From Halieaceae bacterium (lineage in GTDB: Bacteria > Pseudomonadota > Gammaproteobacteria > Pseudomonadales > Halieaceae), in the NCBI GenBank assembly GCA_028280635.1, contig JANQLM010000105.1, positions 1 through 42,165 on the forward strand: DNA of 42,165 nt, written 5' to 3'. A program made the translations under genes and the position numbers. Of the stretch, positions 16,271-24,594 are shown in pieces. The notes under the pieces were generated by a model. That model was not told where the DNA came from. It ran no database searches and was given only the letters and a program-made list of their open reading frames with translations. Numbering within the stretch: the stretch's first letter is position 1; every line of letters starts with the position of its first letter.

Positions 16271-16891
16271 ATGATTTTTACCATGGCATTGCTAGCTGAC
16301 AGCCGCGGGGCGGCGCGCGTTCCTGTGTTGGTGCTGATGTTGCTGCTGAGTTCGCTGCTGGCGGCATGCACCACCATCGATGACCTGATATTTTCCAACG
16401 CGCGCGTTGACTACAAGAAAGACTACGATTTCGACAGCATCGAAGTGCTCAGCGTGAGCTGTGGCCTGGCACCCGATGACGAAACTCTGAGCCCTGCGCA
16501 AATAGAACGCGTCAACCTTGCCCTGACCCGGGCGCTGGAGGGCCGCGGTATGAAGGTTGTCGCCAGCGGGGAGGAGACCGACGCCCAGGTCAGTTGGCAC
16601 GTGGTGGTCAAAGAGCAGAGTAACCTGCGGGAATACAACGCCCAGAGCTATTACCAGTGCTGGCGCTGCGGGCCCTCAATCTCCAGCACCAGTACCGTCA
16701 CCTACACCCAGGGTACCTTTGTGGTGGATATGATCGACCCTGAGCTCAGTAAGTCAGTATGGCGCGGCGTCATGCAGGGCCGTCTGGCCGATGTGAGCAG
16801 CAGCAATGCGCAGCAAAAGCGTTTCGACAAGGCAGCTCGGCAGATGTTCGTGAAGTTTCCACCGGGTGTCTTCATCGACGGTATTTACTAA
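16271..16891 (+). CDS. DUF4136 family lipoprotein
   Basis: This encodes 206 residues with a lipoprotein signal (VLMLLLSSLLAAC, lipidated Cys33). The mature part begins VDYKKDYDFDSIEVLSV. It ends with a strand, FVVDMIDPELSKSVWRGVMQGRL, then a helix containing DKAARQMFVKFPPG, which is the DUF4136 pattern. An internal Tyr/Cys/Trp-rich insert (SYYQCWRCGP) with two Cys is notable. An in-frame ATG at 16283 is an alternative start; neither has a strong ribosome-binding site. DUF4136 proteins are periplasmic or outer-membrane lipoproteins of unknown function. It is separated from the preceding small gene by 53 nt and may be co-transcribed with it. Confidence 0.85.
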   Translation: MIFTMALLADSRGAARVPVLVLMLLLSSLLAACTTIDDLIFSNARVDYKKDYDFDSIEVLSVSCGLAPDDETLSPAQIERVNLALTRALEGRGMKVVASGEETDAQVSWHVVVKEQSNLREYNAQSYYQCWRCGPSISSTSTVTYTQGTFVVDMIDPELSKSVWRGVMQGRLADVSSSNAQQKRFDKAARQMFVKFPPGVFIDGIY

Positions 16892-16942
16892 GACCAACCG
16901 GGGTTCTCACCGGGCGCGTTCATCGATGGAAACGGCTGTGCG

Positions 16943-17542
16943 CTACCTCGGCTCCCGCCACATAAAGGTCAGCGGCGGCCCGCCGTCCCCGATCGGTTCC
17001 TCATCCTGAATCTCGAAACCATGGCGTTGGTACAGAGGGATATTGAGCGCTGAACTGCTCTCCAGGTAGGCGGGCATGGACTCCTCATCGCACTGGCGGA
17101 TGACGTGTTTCAGCAGAGCTGAGCCCAGTCCGCGGCCCTGGCTGTCACCGCGCACGCCAATCGCATGCAAGTAGTAGTGCGGTTCCCGCGGATGACGGCG
17201 CATCATGACCTCATGGGACTGCTGCAGCCGCGGTAGCACACTGATACCGCTGTGGATGACAAGCTGGAAAACCAGCCATAGCTGCTCGAGGCTCATTGGT
17301 AGCCGCATGCTGGCCCCCGGCGGCAGCCACATGGCGGCGGCGCGTGCCTCACTGTCCAGGAAGACCATGCCGGACGGCAGGAACAGGCGCTGGGCCAGCA
17401 GGCGATAGAAGCCCGCATAGAGCCCGACGTGGGGAACCACCCAGTTCATGCAGGGGTCATCTGAGAAGGCATCGGCCAGGATGTCGGCCACCTGGTCTAT
17501 GTCCGCAGTGCTGGCAGTGCGAATCTCTGGTGCTGTGGTCAT
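16943..17542 (-). CDS. GNAT family N-acetyltransferase
   Basis: This encodes 199 residues. The acetyl-CoA-binding core is HYYLHAIGVRGDSQGRGLGSALLKHVI (about 138-165), with the Q-G-R-G-L-G pyrophosphate loop. The typical C-terminal strand is PLYQRHGFEIQDEE. The N-terminus (IRTASTADIDQVADILADAFSDDP) is also standard. The substrate is unknown; this subfamily is often seen alone. It converges with the DUF4136 gene and is divergent from the short membrane-protein gene at 17630. A 7-bp inverted repeat lies between the two divergent starts. Confidence 0.88.
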   Translation of the reverse strand: MTTAPEIRTASTADIDQVADILADAFSDDPCMNWVVPHVGLYAGFYRLLAQRLFLPSGMVFLDSEARAAAMWLPPGASMRLPMSLEQLWLVFQLVIHSGISVLPRLQQSHEVMMRRHPREPHYYLHAIGVRGDSQGRGLGSALLKHVIRQCDEESMPAYLESSSALNIPLYQRHGFEIQDEEPIGDGGPPLTFMWREPR

Positions 17543-17575
17543 GGTTGTGCCCGTCCTGTGTTGGCAAGGCTTGAT

Positions 17576-17592
17576 CGTCGGCGCAGCCGACG
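17576..17592. repeat. 7-bp inverted repeat between divergent genes
   Basis: CGTCGGC, a GCA spacer, then GCCGACG form a perfect palindrome with a 3-nt centre. It sits between the GNAT start (17542) and the membrane-module gene (17630), just upstream of a TATAGT -10-like hexamer at 17601-17606. It could be an operator or a small hairpin; no regulator can be named. Confidence 0.45.
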
Positions 17593-17629
17593 AACTGGGC
17601 TATAGTAGGCCCATTCACGGACAGGCGAA

Positions 17630-18004
17630 ATGCTGATGGAAGGGCCGACGCCACCCAGCCAGGGTGTCATTGACGAGCTGCGGCGCCGCAAGGTGCTGCG
17701 CAGTACCACGATCTACGCGGTTACCGGCTGGTGCCTGCTACAGTGGAGCGATCTCATCTTCACGCGGCTGGGGTGGCCGGACTGGACGGTCACCCTGGTG
17801 CTGACGGTCGTGGTGCTGGGCTTTCCCGTCACGGTCGCCCTCGCCTGGGTCTTCGATATCACACCGCGCGGTGTGCGTGTCTCCGACCCGGCCCAGCTAT
17901 CCGCTGGGGTCCGCACACCGATCAGTTGGGTGGTGGATGCGGTAGTCGCCACACTGTTCCTCGTCACTTTGGGGATGCTCTACAAGGAGGGTGCCGGGGT
18001 CTGA
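17630..18004 (+). CDS. Stand-alone membrane module like the N-terminus of TPR/cyclase-type receptors
   Basis: This encodes 124 residues with three predicted membrane segments (about 28-45, 52-73, 97-116). The sequence [21 protein letters not shown], then [17 protein letters not shown], then [21 protein letters not shown], closely resembles the N-terminal region of many gammaproteobacterial proteins. In those, the module precedes a large periplasmic or cytoplasmic TPR, TolB-like or adenylate-cyclase domain. Here it stops after the third helix (MLYKEGAGV) and nothing recognisable follows in any frame before pdxH. It is either a naturally free-standing version or a decayed remnant; the frame itself is intact. 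pdxH begins 13 nt downstream, so co-transcription is likely. Confidence 0.72.
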   Translation: MLMEGPTPPSQGVIDELRRRKVLRSTTIYAVTGWCLLQWSDLIFTRLGWPDWTVTLVLTVVVLGFPVTVALAWVFDITPRGVRVSDPAQLSAGVRTPISWVVDAVVATLFLVTLGMLYKEGAGV

Positions 18005-18017
18005 CCCGGCGGCTGGC

Positions 18018-18656
18018 ATGGATATCGAGGATTTCCGCAGGGAATACCTGCAAGGTGGCTTGCAGCGCGAGGAGCTCAGTGAAGACCCGTTTGAGCAGTT
18101 CCAGCGCTGGCTGTCCCAGGCCGTCGCCGGTGGCTTGGCCGACCCCACCGCCATGGTGCTGGCCACCGTAGAAGCCAACGGCAAGCCCTGGCAGCGGATG
18201 GTGCTGCTCAAGGACATCAACAGCGAGGGCTTTGTCTTCTATACCAACCTGGAGAGTCGCAAGGCCCGCGCCATGGCCGAGAACCCCTGTGTCAGCCTGC
18301 AGTTTCCCTGGAACGTGCTGGAGCGGCAGGTGATCGTCGGGGGACGGGTTGAACGACTGTCGACGCTCGAAGCTACCCGTTACTTCCTCACCCGCCCCCG
18401 TGAAAGCCAGCTTGCCGCCTGGGCCTCCGCCCAGAGTCGACCCATCTCGGCGCGCGCGGTGCTGGAGGAGAAGGTGGAAGAACTGAGGAACAAGTTCTCG
18501 CGCGGCGAGGTGCCGCTGCCCAGTTTCTGGGGCGGTTACCGGGTAGTGCCCGAGGAAATCGAATTCTGGCAGGGAGGCGCCCATCGCCTTCATGACCGGT
18601 TTCTCTACACCAGGCGGGACGACCTGTCCTGGAATATCGAACGACTCTCACCCTAG
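18018..18656 (+). CDS. pdxH: Pyridoxine/pyridoxamine 5'-phosphate oxidase
   Basis: This FMN enzyme makes pyridoxal 5'-phosphate in vitamin B6 synthesis and salvage. I use the ATG at 18018 (212 residues; E. coli PdxH has 218). A GTG at 17991 lies only 1 nt after AAGGAGG, which is too close. Motifs follow the E. coli enzyme almost segment by segment: [37 protein letters not shown], the [12 protein letters not shown] strand, [15 protein letters not shown], and the C-terminal [29 protein letters not shown]-binding Arg and Lys residues and the substrate-binding RLHDR are present. Cytoplasmic. Confidence 0.97.
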   Translation: MDIEDFRREYLQGGLQREELSEDPFEQFQRWLSQAVAGGLADPTAMVLATVEANGKPWQRMVLLKDINSEGFVFYTNLESRKARAMAENPCVSLQFPWNVLERQVIVGGRVERLSTLEATRYFLTRPRESQLAAWASAQSRPISARAVLEEKVEELRNKFSRGEVPLPSFWGGYRVVPEEIEFWQGGAHRLHDRFLYTRRDDLSWNIERLSP

Positions 18657-18665
18657 GAGGATTCC

Positions 18666-18989
18666 ATGCGCACAGTCTGGCTCTTGCTTGTCGCGGTATT
18701 CGCAATCGCCCCTGCAGGTGCTTCACACCTGTCCGAGGCAGAGGTGCTTGCCATGGAAGAGGCCTGCCAGTCGCTGCGGGCGGCGAAGCTGGCGCCGGAG
18801 AAAGCCGCGGTTTACAAGAACTGTATGGCCTCGGGGGAGGCCGGTGAGCCCGAGTGCGAAGCCCAGGCCGGCGCCTACGGCGAAATACGGACCGGCGCCA
18901 TCCGCACCCTGGGGAAGTACTATGACCTGCCCGAGTGCGAGAAGGCCTACCGCGCCCGCGAGCACTTCAAAATCAACCCGGGACGCTGA
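18666..18989 (+). CDS. Small secreted protein with four cysteines
   Basis: This encodes 107 residues with a strong ribosome-binding site (AGGAGG, 5 nt before ATG). Residues 1-19 are a Sec signal peptide (cleavage near PAGAS). The mature protein is helical, with four Cys in EEACQS, KNCMAS, EPECEA and LPECEKAY contexts that could form two disulfides. A MASGEAGEPECEAQAGAYGE stretch links the two halves. It starts 9 nt after pdxH and ends 2 nt before the GST start, so it is in the same operon. The function is unknown; it is probably periplasmic. Confidence 0.8.
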   Translation: MRTVWLLLVAVFAIAPAGASHLSEAEVLAMEEACQSLRAAKLAPEKAAVYKNCMASGEAGEPECEAQAGAYGEIRTGAIRTLGKYYDLPECEKAYRAREHFKINPGR

Positions 18990-18991
18990 AC

Positions 18992-19717
18992 GTGGCGCAA
19001 CGGCTGCTGCACCAGTACGAGGTGTCACCCTTTGCCGCCAAGGTCCGGCGCGCGCTGCGCTACAAAGGCCTGGATTTTGAGGTGCGCAATTACCGGGTGG
19101 TGGACGCCGGCAAGATACGCAAGACCATCAGCCCCACTGGCAAGACCCCGGTGCTGGAAGCTGACGACGGGCTGGTAGTCGACAGCACCGCCATCCTGCG
19201 CCACCTTGAGGAACGTTTTCCTACGCCGCCGATTCTGCCGGCGGATCCCGCCCTGCGCGCTCAGGCGCATGTTATCGAGGACTGGGCCGACGAGAGTCTG
19301 TTTTTCTATGACCTGGCCATGCGCGGCTGGCCCAACAACATCGACTGGCTGAAGCGCGACGTGTTGAGCCACGACAGTGGTTTCATGCGCTGGCTGCTAT
19401 ATCGGCTGCTCGATGGGTTCGTGCGCAAGACCGGCCAGGCCCAGGGTATCGGCCGCAAGACCCCGGATACTGTTTGCCGGGAAGTGGCGGCTCACTTTGA
19501 TGCGATTGTCGCCCTGCTCGGTGATCGTGAGTGGCTGGTGGGCGATCATCTGACGGTGGCAGATATCGCGGTCGCCAGTATGTGCACGGTGATTGAACGG
19601 GCCGAGGAGGCCGCGGCCCTGATGCGGGAGCGCCCCGCGCTGCTCGCCTGGCGCGAGCGCGTCGACGCTGCCACGTTCGCGCCGGGCACGCCGGCTGCGG
19701 CGCGTGCTACCACCTAA
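18992..19717 (+). CDS. Glutathione S-transferase family protein
   Basis: Start GTG 18992, 2 nt after the preceding stop; the longer frame from 18935 would overlap that gene. The product is 241 residues. The N-terminal thioredoxin-like domain has YEVSPFAAKVRRALRYKGLDF, where Ser or a nearby residue would contact glutathione. It also has SPTGKTPVLEADDG, with the cis-Pro, and VVDSTAILRHLEERF. The C-terminal helical domain has the typical WLVGDHLTVADIAVASM capping motif. It is cytoplasmic with unknown substrate. Its stop overlaps the convergent cinA stop by 4 nt. Confidence 0.9.
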   Translation: MAQRLLHQYEVSPFAAKVRRALRYKGLDFEVRNYRVVDAGKIRKTISPTGKTPVLEADDGLVVDSTAILRHLEERFPTPPILPADPALRAQAHVIEDWADESLFFYDLAMRGWPNNIDWLKRDVLSHDSGFMRWLLYRLLDGFVRKTGQAQGIGRKTPDTVCREVAAHFDAIVALLGDREWLVGDHLTVADIAVASMCTVIERAEEAAALMRERPALLAWRERVDAATFAPGTPAAARATT

Positions 19718-21009
19718 GGAGCGGATTTCTGGCTGCGCTGTTTGAAGTAGCGCGGTTCCGTATCCAGCCCCAGCAGCATACGCCGCACCATGTCCAGGCC
19801 GGCCGCGGCAATCATGGTCTGGAACAGGGTCCTTTCTACCGGCCAGCACAACCCGCGGGTGTGTACCTGTTGCGCGTTGCCCCAGGCCAGCCACACGGTG
19901 CCCACCGGCTTGTCTGCGCTGCCGCCGTCGGGGCCGGCGATACCCGACACGGCGATCGCGTAGTCGGAGCCGGATTTCGCCAGCGCGCCCTCTACCATTT
20001 CTACTACCACGGGCTCGCTGACCGCGCCGTGGGTGCTCAGGCTGTTCTCGCTGACACCCAGCACCGAGGATTTGATGGCATTGGAATAGGTGACAAAGCC
20101 GGCGTGAAAGCCGGCGGAAGAACCGGGCACCTGGGTCAACATGCTGGCGATCAGGCCGCCGGTACAGGACTCAGCGGTGGACAGTGTCGCCCCCTGCTCG
20201 GCCAACAGCGTCAACACGCGCTGGGCCAGCGTGGTACCGCCTTCGCCGATGATATGATCTCCGAACAGCGACTGCAGTGCGTCGCGACATTGGCGTTGCG
20301 CATCTACGTGGACGCGGTCGCGAACCGTCAGCTTGATTTCCATTTGCGGCGCCCCGGCTCGAAAGCCCAGTTCCACTTCGGGCGGCCAGTCCAGCCCGGC
20401 GTCGGCGATGATCTGCTGGGCAGTGGATTCACCCAGGCCAAAGGTTTGCAGCCTCAAGACGTCACCCGGCGTGAAGCTGCCAATGTGCCGTTCCATATTG
20501 GCCAGCACCTGGGGAAGCATGGCGCGCAATTCTCCCGGAACCCCCGGGGTGCAGACCACAAGACAGTCCTGCACCGTGAGTTGGAAGCCGACCGCGCTGC
20601 CGATGGGGTTGGGTACGATGTCACAGCCGGCCGGCAGCAGGGCCTGCTTGAGATTGGCAGCATTGGCGACGACGCCGCGCCGGCCGCACCAGCTCTCGAC
20701 GTGGGCCCGCGCGACCGCATGCTCCGCCAGGCTCACTCCGGCGACGGCGGCGAGGATTTCCGCGGTCAGGTCGTCGACCGTGGGTCCCAGGCCGCCGTTG
20801 ACAATGACGACGTCTGAGCTCCGGGCCAGTTGTTCGAGCTCGGTCCGCAGGGCGGCCGGGTCGTCTCCCAGCGTTACCTTGCGCGTCACCCCCAGCCCCT
20901 GTTCCCCTAAGTACTGGGCAATCATGGCGGAGTTGGAATCGACGGTATCGCCGCTCATGATCTCGTTGCCGGTCAACAGAAGCTGGATAGTGGGCGTTGT
21001 GCTGGACAT
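19714..21009 (-). CDS. cinA: CinA family protein (NMN deamidase-type)
   Basis: Start ATG 21009, with GGAGG 4 nt upstream; 431 residues, the full CinA length. The N-terminal half is the MoCF-like COG1058 domain (LLTGNEIMSGDTVDSNS, VIVNGGLGPTVDDLT). The C-terminal half (from about 270) is the CinA/PncC nicotinamide-nucleotide amidase domain with LSTAESCTGGLIASML, GGFVTYSN-like FHAGFVTYSNAIKSSVLGV, and AVSGIAGPDGGSADKPVGTV. The PncC-type domain converts nicotinamide mononucleotide to nicotinic acid mononucleotide, recycling NAD. It is not adjacent to recA here. Confidence 0.93.
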   Translation of the reverse strand: MSSTTPTIQLLLTGNEIMSGDTVDSNSAMIAQYLGEQGLGVTRKVTLGDDPAALRTELEQLARSSDVVIVNGGLGPTVDDLTAEILAAVAGVSLAEHAVARAHVESWCGRRGVVANAANLKQALLPAGCDIVPNPIGSAVGFQLTVQDCLVVCTPGVPGELRAMLPQVLANMERHIGSFTPGDVLRLQTFGLGESTAQQIIADAGLDWPPEVELGFRAGAPQMEIKLTVRDRVHVDAQRQCRDALQSLFGDHIIGEGGTTLAQRVLTLLAEQGATLSTAESCTGGLIASMLTQVPGSSAGFHAGFVTYSNAIKSSVLGVSENSLSTHGAVSEPVVVEMVEGALAKSGSDYAIAVSGIAGPDGGSADKPVGTVWLAWGNAQQVHTRGLCWPVERTLFQTMIAAAGLDMVRRMLLGLDTEPRYFKQRSQKSAP

Positions 21010-21052
21010 GGCACCTCCGTGGGAAAGGCGGACTAGCATAGCCATGAAGCGT

Positions 21053-21094
21053 GGGCTCGCCTAGAGGGGCTCGCCTAGAGGGGCTCACCTGGAG
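21053..21094. repeat. Three tandem 14-bp repeats
   Basis: The unit GGGCTCGCCTAGAG occurs at 21053-21066 and identically at 21067-21080. A third copy at 21081-21094 differs at two positions (A for G, G for A). The repeats lie between the divergent cinA (start 21009) and pqiA (start 21147) genes. They look like a recent replication-slippage expansion; a regulatory role is possible but not shown. Confidence 0.85.
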
Positions 21095-21146
21095 CAGCTC
21101 CCCCGGGGATGTTTGCCATTGTTGTGAGCTGGCTTAAGATCATGGC

Positions 21147-21764
21147 ATGGAGCACACGATTGCCTGTCATGGCTGTGACCTGCTGGTTGACCTCAGGGGT
21201 ATGGAGCACGGCCACAAGGCCAGCTGCCCCCGCTGCGGCCATGTCCTGACCCAGTATCGCCACGATGCTATTGAGCGCCTTATGGCCTACTCGATTGCCG
21301 CCCTGGTGGCACTGGTGTTCGCCAGCCTGTTTCCCTTCCTGTCCTTTGCTTCCAGTGGCGTCGAGAGCGTAATGACGCTGCCGCAGACACCGGGCTCCCT
21401 GTGGCGCAATGGCCTGCCCGCCGTCGCGGTTCTGGTAGCGGCTTTCATCATTTTTATTCCCGCCCTGGTGCTGGTGTTGCTGCTGATGCTAAGCGTGCCA
21501 CTGGCACGAGGGCGATACCGGCCCTGGCTGAAGCCGATCGGGCGCTGGATTTTTCACCTGCAGAGCTGGTCGATGGTGGAGGTATTCATCATCGGTGTGA
21601 TCGTGTCGCTGGTGAAGATTGCCAAGATGGCGACGGTGACCCTTGGCCTGTCATTTTGGGCCTACGTCGCCTTTGCGCTGCTGTTTACTTTCGCCATGAG
21701 CGTGCTCGACCGCTACCAGCTCTGGAACGCCATTGAGGCAGCGGAAGGAGCCCGGGGTGGCTGA
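21147..21764 (+). CDS. pqiA: Paraquat-inducible protein A, first half-size subunit
   Basis: This encodes 205 residues and starts the pqi operon. It has an N-terminal zinc-ribbon-like pair (CHGC at 7-10 and CPRC at 27-30) and then four membrane segments (about 46-68, 90-118, 150-172, 178-198). The family landmark WSMVEVFIIGVIVSLVK is present. PqiA anchors the MCE protein PqiB in the inner membrane for lipid traffic across the envelope. E. coli PqiA is one roughly 417-residue protein with two such halves; here each half is its own gene. There is no clear ribosome-binding site before this ATG. Confidence 0.92.
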   Translation: MEHTIACHGCDLLVDLRGMEHGHKASCPRCGHVLTQYRHDAIERLMAYSIAALVALVFASLFPFLSFASSGVESVMTLPQTPGSLWRNGLPAVAVLVAAFIIFIPALVLVLLLMLSVPLARGRYRPWLKPIGRWIFHLQSWSMVEVFIIGVIVSLVKIAKMATVTLGLSFWAYVAFALLFTFAMSVLDRYQLWNAIEAAEGARGG

Positions 21765-22386
21765 GGCGAGGACTGCCCGTGAGTTAAACCTGGCATCCTG
21801 CCACACCTGCACCAAGCTGGTACCGGCCGACCAGCACCACTGCCCGCGCTGTGGTTCCAGCGTGCACCTCCGCGCCACCGACAGCCTGCAGCGCACCATC
21901 GCGCTGCTGATCACGGCCAGCATTCTTTACATTCCTGCCAATGTCTACCCGATCATGTACACCGACCAACTCGGCCGCACTGAGGCCAGCACCATCATTG
22001 GCGGCGTGGTGTTGCTGATCAAACTGGGTTCGGTACCGATAGCAGCCATTATCTTCATCGCCAGTGTCATGGTGCCGCTGGGCAAGCTGATTGCCATGTT
22101 CTACCTGGTGTTCACTGTAGAGCGCCATTCACCGCTGGAGCCGCGCCAGCGCACCGTCATGTACCAGATAACGGAGTTCATCGGCAAATGGTCCATGGTG
22201 GATGTCTTCGTGGTTGCTATTCTGGTGGCGCTGGTTAATCTGGGCGGGCTGCTGGTCATACGCCCGGGGATTGCGGCGCTATCCTTTGCCGGGGTGGTGG
22301 TTGTGACCATGATTGCTGCCGAGAGCTTTGACTCCCGGCTAATCTGGGACGAAATGGAAAACAAGAATGACAACCGCCCAGCCTGA
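21757..22386 (+). CDS. pqiA: Paraquat-inducible protein A, second half-size subunit
   Basis: I prefer GTG 21757, with AAGGAG 6 nt upstream and an 8-nt overlap with the first pqiA. A start at 21733 lies inside the upstream gene. The product is 209 residues with paired CxxC motifs (CHTC and CPRC) and four membrane segments. IPANVYPIMYTDQLG and KWSMVDVFVVAILVALVNLGGL are typical of the family's second half. The end overlaps pqiB by 20 nt. The two half-size proteins probably associate to recreate the two-domain PqiA. Confidence 0.92.
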   Translation: MAEARTARELNLASCHTCTKLVPADQHHCPRCGSSVHLRATDSLQRTIALLITASILYIPANVYPIMYTDQLGRTEASTIIGGVVLLIKLGSVPIAAIIFIASVMVPLGKLIAMFYLVFTVERHSPLEPRQRTVMYQITEFIGKWSMVDVFVVAILVALVNLGGLLVIRPGIAALSFAGVVVVTMIAAESFDSRLIWDEMENKNDNRPA

Positions 22387-24010
22387 ACTGAAACAGGGAC
22401 GTTCTCTCAATCCGATCTGGATCATCCCGCTGTTGGCGCTTGCCCTGGGCGTCTATATGGTCGTGCACAGTTTCATGACCGAGGGTCCGGAGATCACCAT
22501 AGCTTTTGAGAATGCTTCCGGCCTGTCGGCCGGCAAGACCAAGGTCAGGTACCGCAACGTCGAAGTGGGGCTGGTGACAGACGTCAAGCTGACCGAGGAT
22601 TTCCAGGGTGTCGAGGCCACGGTCAAAATGGACTACCACGTCAGGGATCTGTTGAGCGCAGATACACGCTTCTGGGTGGTGACCGCCCAGGTGGGCCTCG
22701 GCAATGTCAGCGGACTCGATACCCTGCTTTCGGGCGCGTATATCCGCATGTCGCCAGGCACCGGAGATGGCCCGCTGCAGAAACAGTTCACGGCCCTGCC
22801 GAAACCGCCGCTCACGCCGGCCGACGCCCCGGGACTGCGTCTTCAACTGTTGGGCAATCGCGCCGGCTCGGTCAGCACGGGTGATGCGATTATCTACAAG
22901 GGTTATCGGGTCGGCCGGGTGGAAAGCGCGGAGTTCGATATCGAACAGGAGCGCATGCGCTATGAGGTTTTTATCGATGCGCCCTTCGATGAACTGGTCG
23001 ACAGTTCCGTCCGGTTCTGGAACACCAGCGGCATTTCCCTGACCGCCAGCGCTGAAGGTCTCAATGTGCGCACCGGTTCTCTGGATACCGTACTGCTGGG
23101 CGGTGTGGCCTTTGGCCACCCAGATGGCGTGCTGGAAGGTGATGATGTAGAGCCGGGCACCGAGTTCCAGCTCTACGAGAGCTATGAGGCGACCCAGCAA
23201 AACCCCTTCGTCAACGGCAGCTACTATGTGGTGCGCTTCACCCAAAACCTCAAGGGTCTGGTGCCGGGCGCGCCGGTAGAGTATCGCGGCATCCCCATGG
23301 GCCGGGTAGAGCGAATCATGCTCAATGAGCTGATTGCAGAAGGCATGCTGGCGGACAGGATGGCGGGCGAGGTGACAGCCGAGGGCGAGCCCATTCCGGT
23401 GCTGATCTACATGGAGCCCGGGCGCATGTCGCTGCCGGATACCGCGAGCTCCGTCGGCCTGTTGCAGCAGGTTGTGCAAACCGGTGTTCCCAACGGGCTG
23501 CGCGCCACCCTCGAAACCGGCAACCTGCTGACCGGCGCCAAGTACATCGGTCTGGACTACTACCCCGATGCTGACGCCGCGCAGGCCGGCGAGTGGGGCG
23601 GTTATATTGAGATTCCCAGCATCGGCGGCGGTGTCGAGCAGATCATGGTCAAGGTCAATGCCATTCTCGACCAGGTCAACCGCGCACCTATCGAAGAGAC
23701 CATTGCCAATGCCAACGCCGCCATCGCCGACCTGGACGAGGTCTTGCAGGGGCTGGGCGAGCTTCTCAACGACGAGGGCATGCAGGCGCTGCCCGCCAAC
23801 CTGGACGCCACGATCAGGGAGCTGCAAAAGACGCTGGAAGGACTGTCGCCGGGCTCCGAGCTATACCGGAATCTGAATGCCAGCATGCGTCAGCTCAATC
23901 GCACCCTCGCCAACATGGAGTCGTTGACGCGAACCCTGTCCAATCAGCCCAACGCGGCCATTATGCCCGCAAAGCTGCCGCCTGACCCGGAGCCGGAGGC
24001 GCCCCAATGA
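22367..24010 (+). CDS. pqiB: PqiB, MCE-domain intermembrane lipid transport protein
   Basis: This encodes 547 residues, the E. coli PqiB length. One N-terminal membrane anchor (about 17-36) is followed by three MCE/MlaD beta-barrel domains (about 42-135, 160-235, 285-395). The first opens with ITIAFENASGLSAGKTKVRYRNVEVG, and the third has LVPGAPVEYRGIPMGRVE. A C-terminal helical stalk (about 440-530) has long heptad-like stretches. PqiB hexamers form a syringe-like tube reaching toward the outer membrane. The gene overlaps pqiA (20 nt) and pqiC (4 nt). Confidence 0.97.
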   Translation: MTTAQPELKQGRSLNPIWIIPLLALALGVYMVVHSFMTEGPEITIAFENASGLSAGKTKVRYRNVEVGLVTDVKLTEDFQGVEATVKMDYHVRDLLSADTRFWVVTAQVGLGNVSGLDTLLSGAYIRMSPGTGDGPLQKQFTALPKPPLTPADAPGLRLQLLGNRAGSVSTGDAIIYKGYRVGRVESAEFDIEQERMRYEVFIDAPFDELVDSSVRFWNTSGISLTASAEGLNVRTGSLDTVLLGGVAFGHPDGVLEGDDVEPGTEFQLYESYEATQQNPFVNGSYYVVRFTQNLKGLVPGAPVEYRGIPMGRVERIMLNELIAEGMLADRMAGEVTAEGEPIPVLIYMEPGRMSLPDTASSVGLLQQVVQTGVPNGLRATLETGNLLTGAKYIGLDYYPDADAAQAGEWGGYIEIPSIGGGVEQIMVKVNAILDQVNRAPIEETIANANAAIADLDEVLQGLGELLNDEGMQALPANLDATIRELQKTLEGLSPGSELYRNLNASMRQLNRTLANMESLTRTLSNQPNAAIMPAKLPPDPEPEAPQ

Positions 24011-24594
24011 ACACTGGAATCCAGCCTGTGAAGCTCGCGACAATCGCCCTGGGCCTGCTGCTGGTCGCCTGCTCGGGCACCCCGGTAGACAATCACTACT
24101 ATTTGCTGCGCTCGGAGCTGCCTGAGCAGAGTCGCGGGCTGACACCGTCCAGCCGCTTCGCCATGGGCGGGGTCAATGTCGCGCCCTATATTGACCAGGC
24201 GGGGCTGATCCTGGAGGTCAGCCCCGGTCAGGTAAGACCGGCCCGCCACCACCAGTGGGCGGAGCCGATGGCGGGGGCGCTCAACAACTTCCTGATGGTG
24301 GAGGTATCGCGCGCCGTCAGGGAGGATGTGTTCCCGGAAGCTGCTTCCGACGCGCCGCTGGTGTACTCGGTGCGCATCGACCAGCTGCACGGTACCCTCG
24401 ACGGGGATGCGCTGCTGGTGGCGTACTGGTGGATACGCGGCAACAACCAGGAGTTGGTGTCCTACCAGTTCACCGAAACCCGTGCCCTGGCGCGGGACGG
24501 CTATGCGGCACTGGCGGATGCACAGAAAGCCCTGCTGCTGGAACTGGCCAGGCGCATCGGTGAGTCGCTGCTGGAGGCCGACGGCGCGGGCTAG
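24007..24594 (+). CDS. pqiC: PqiC, ABC-type transport auxiliary lipoprotein
   Basis: This encodes 195 residues. Lipobox LVAC places lipidated Cys22; the mature start TPVDNHYYLLRSE matches the PqiC/YmbA (DUF330, ABC_trans_aux) family. In E. coli PqiC sits at the outer membrane and meets the tip of PqiB. The ATG overlaps the pqiB stop by 4 nt. Its stop overlaps the convergent calycin-like gene by 4 nt. Confidence 0.94.
   Translation: MNTGIQPVKLATIALGLLLVACSGTPVDNHYYLLRSELPEQSRGLTPSSRFAMGGVNVAPYIDQAGLILEVSPGQVRPARHHQWAEPMAGALNNFLMVEVSRAVREDVFPEAASDAPLVYSVRIDQLHGTLDGDALLVAYWWIRGNNQELVSYQFTETRALARDGYAALADAQKALLLELARRIGESLLEADGAG

Noticed and set aside
22256-23827. 523-codon open frame on the minus strand opposite pqiB
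   Set aside because: It lies entirely antisense to pqiB and the end of pqiA, has no domain, and its composition is that of a GC-rich shadow frame.
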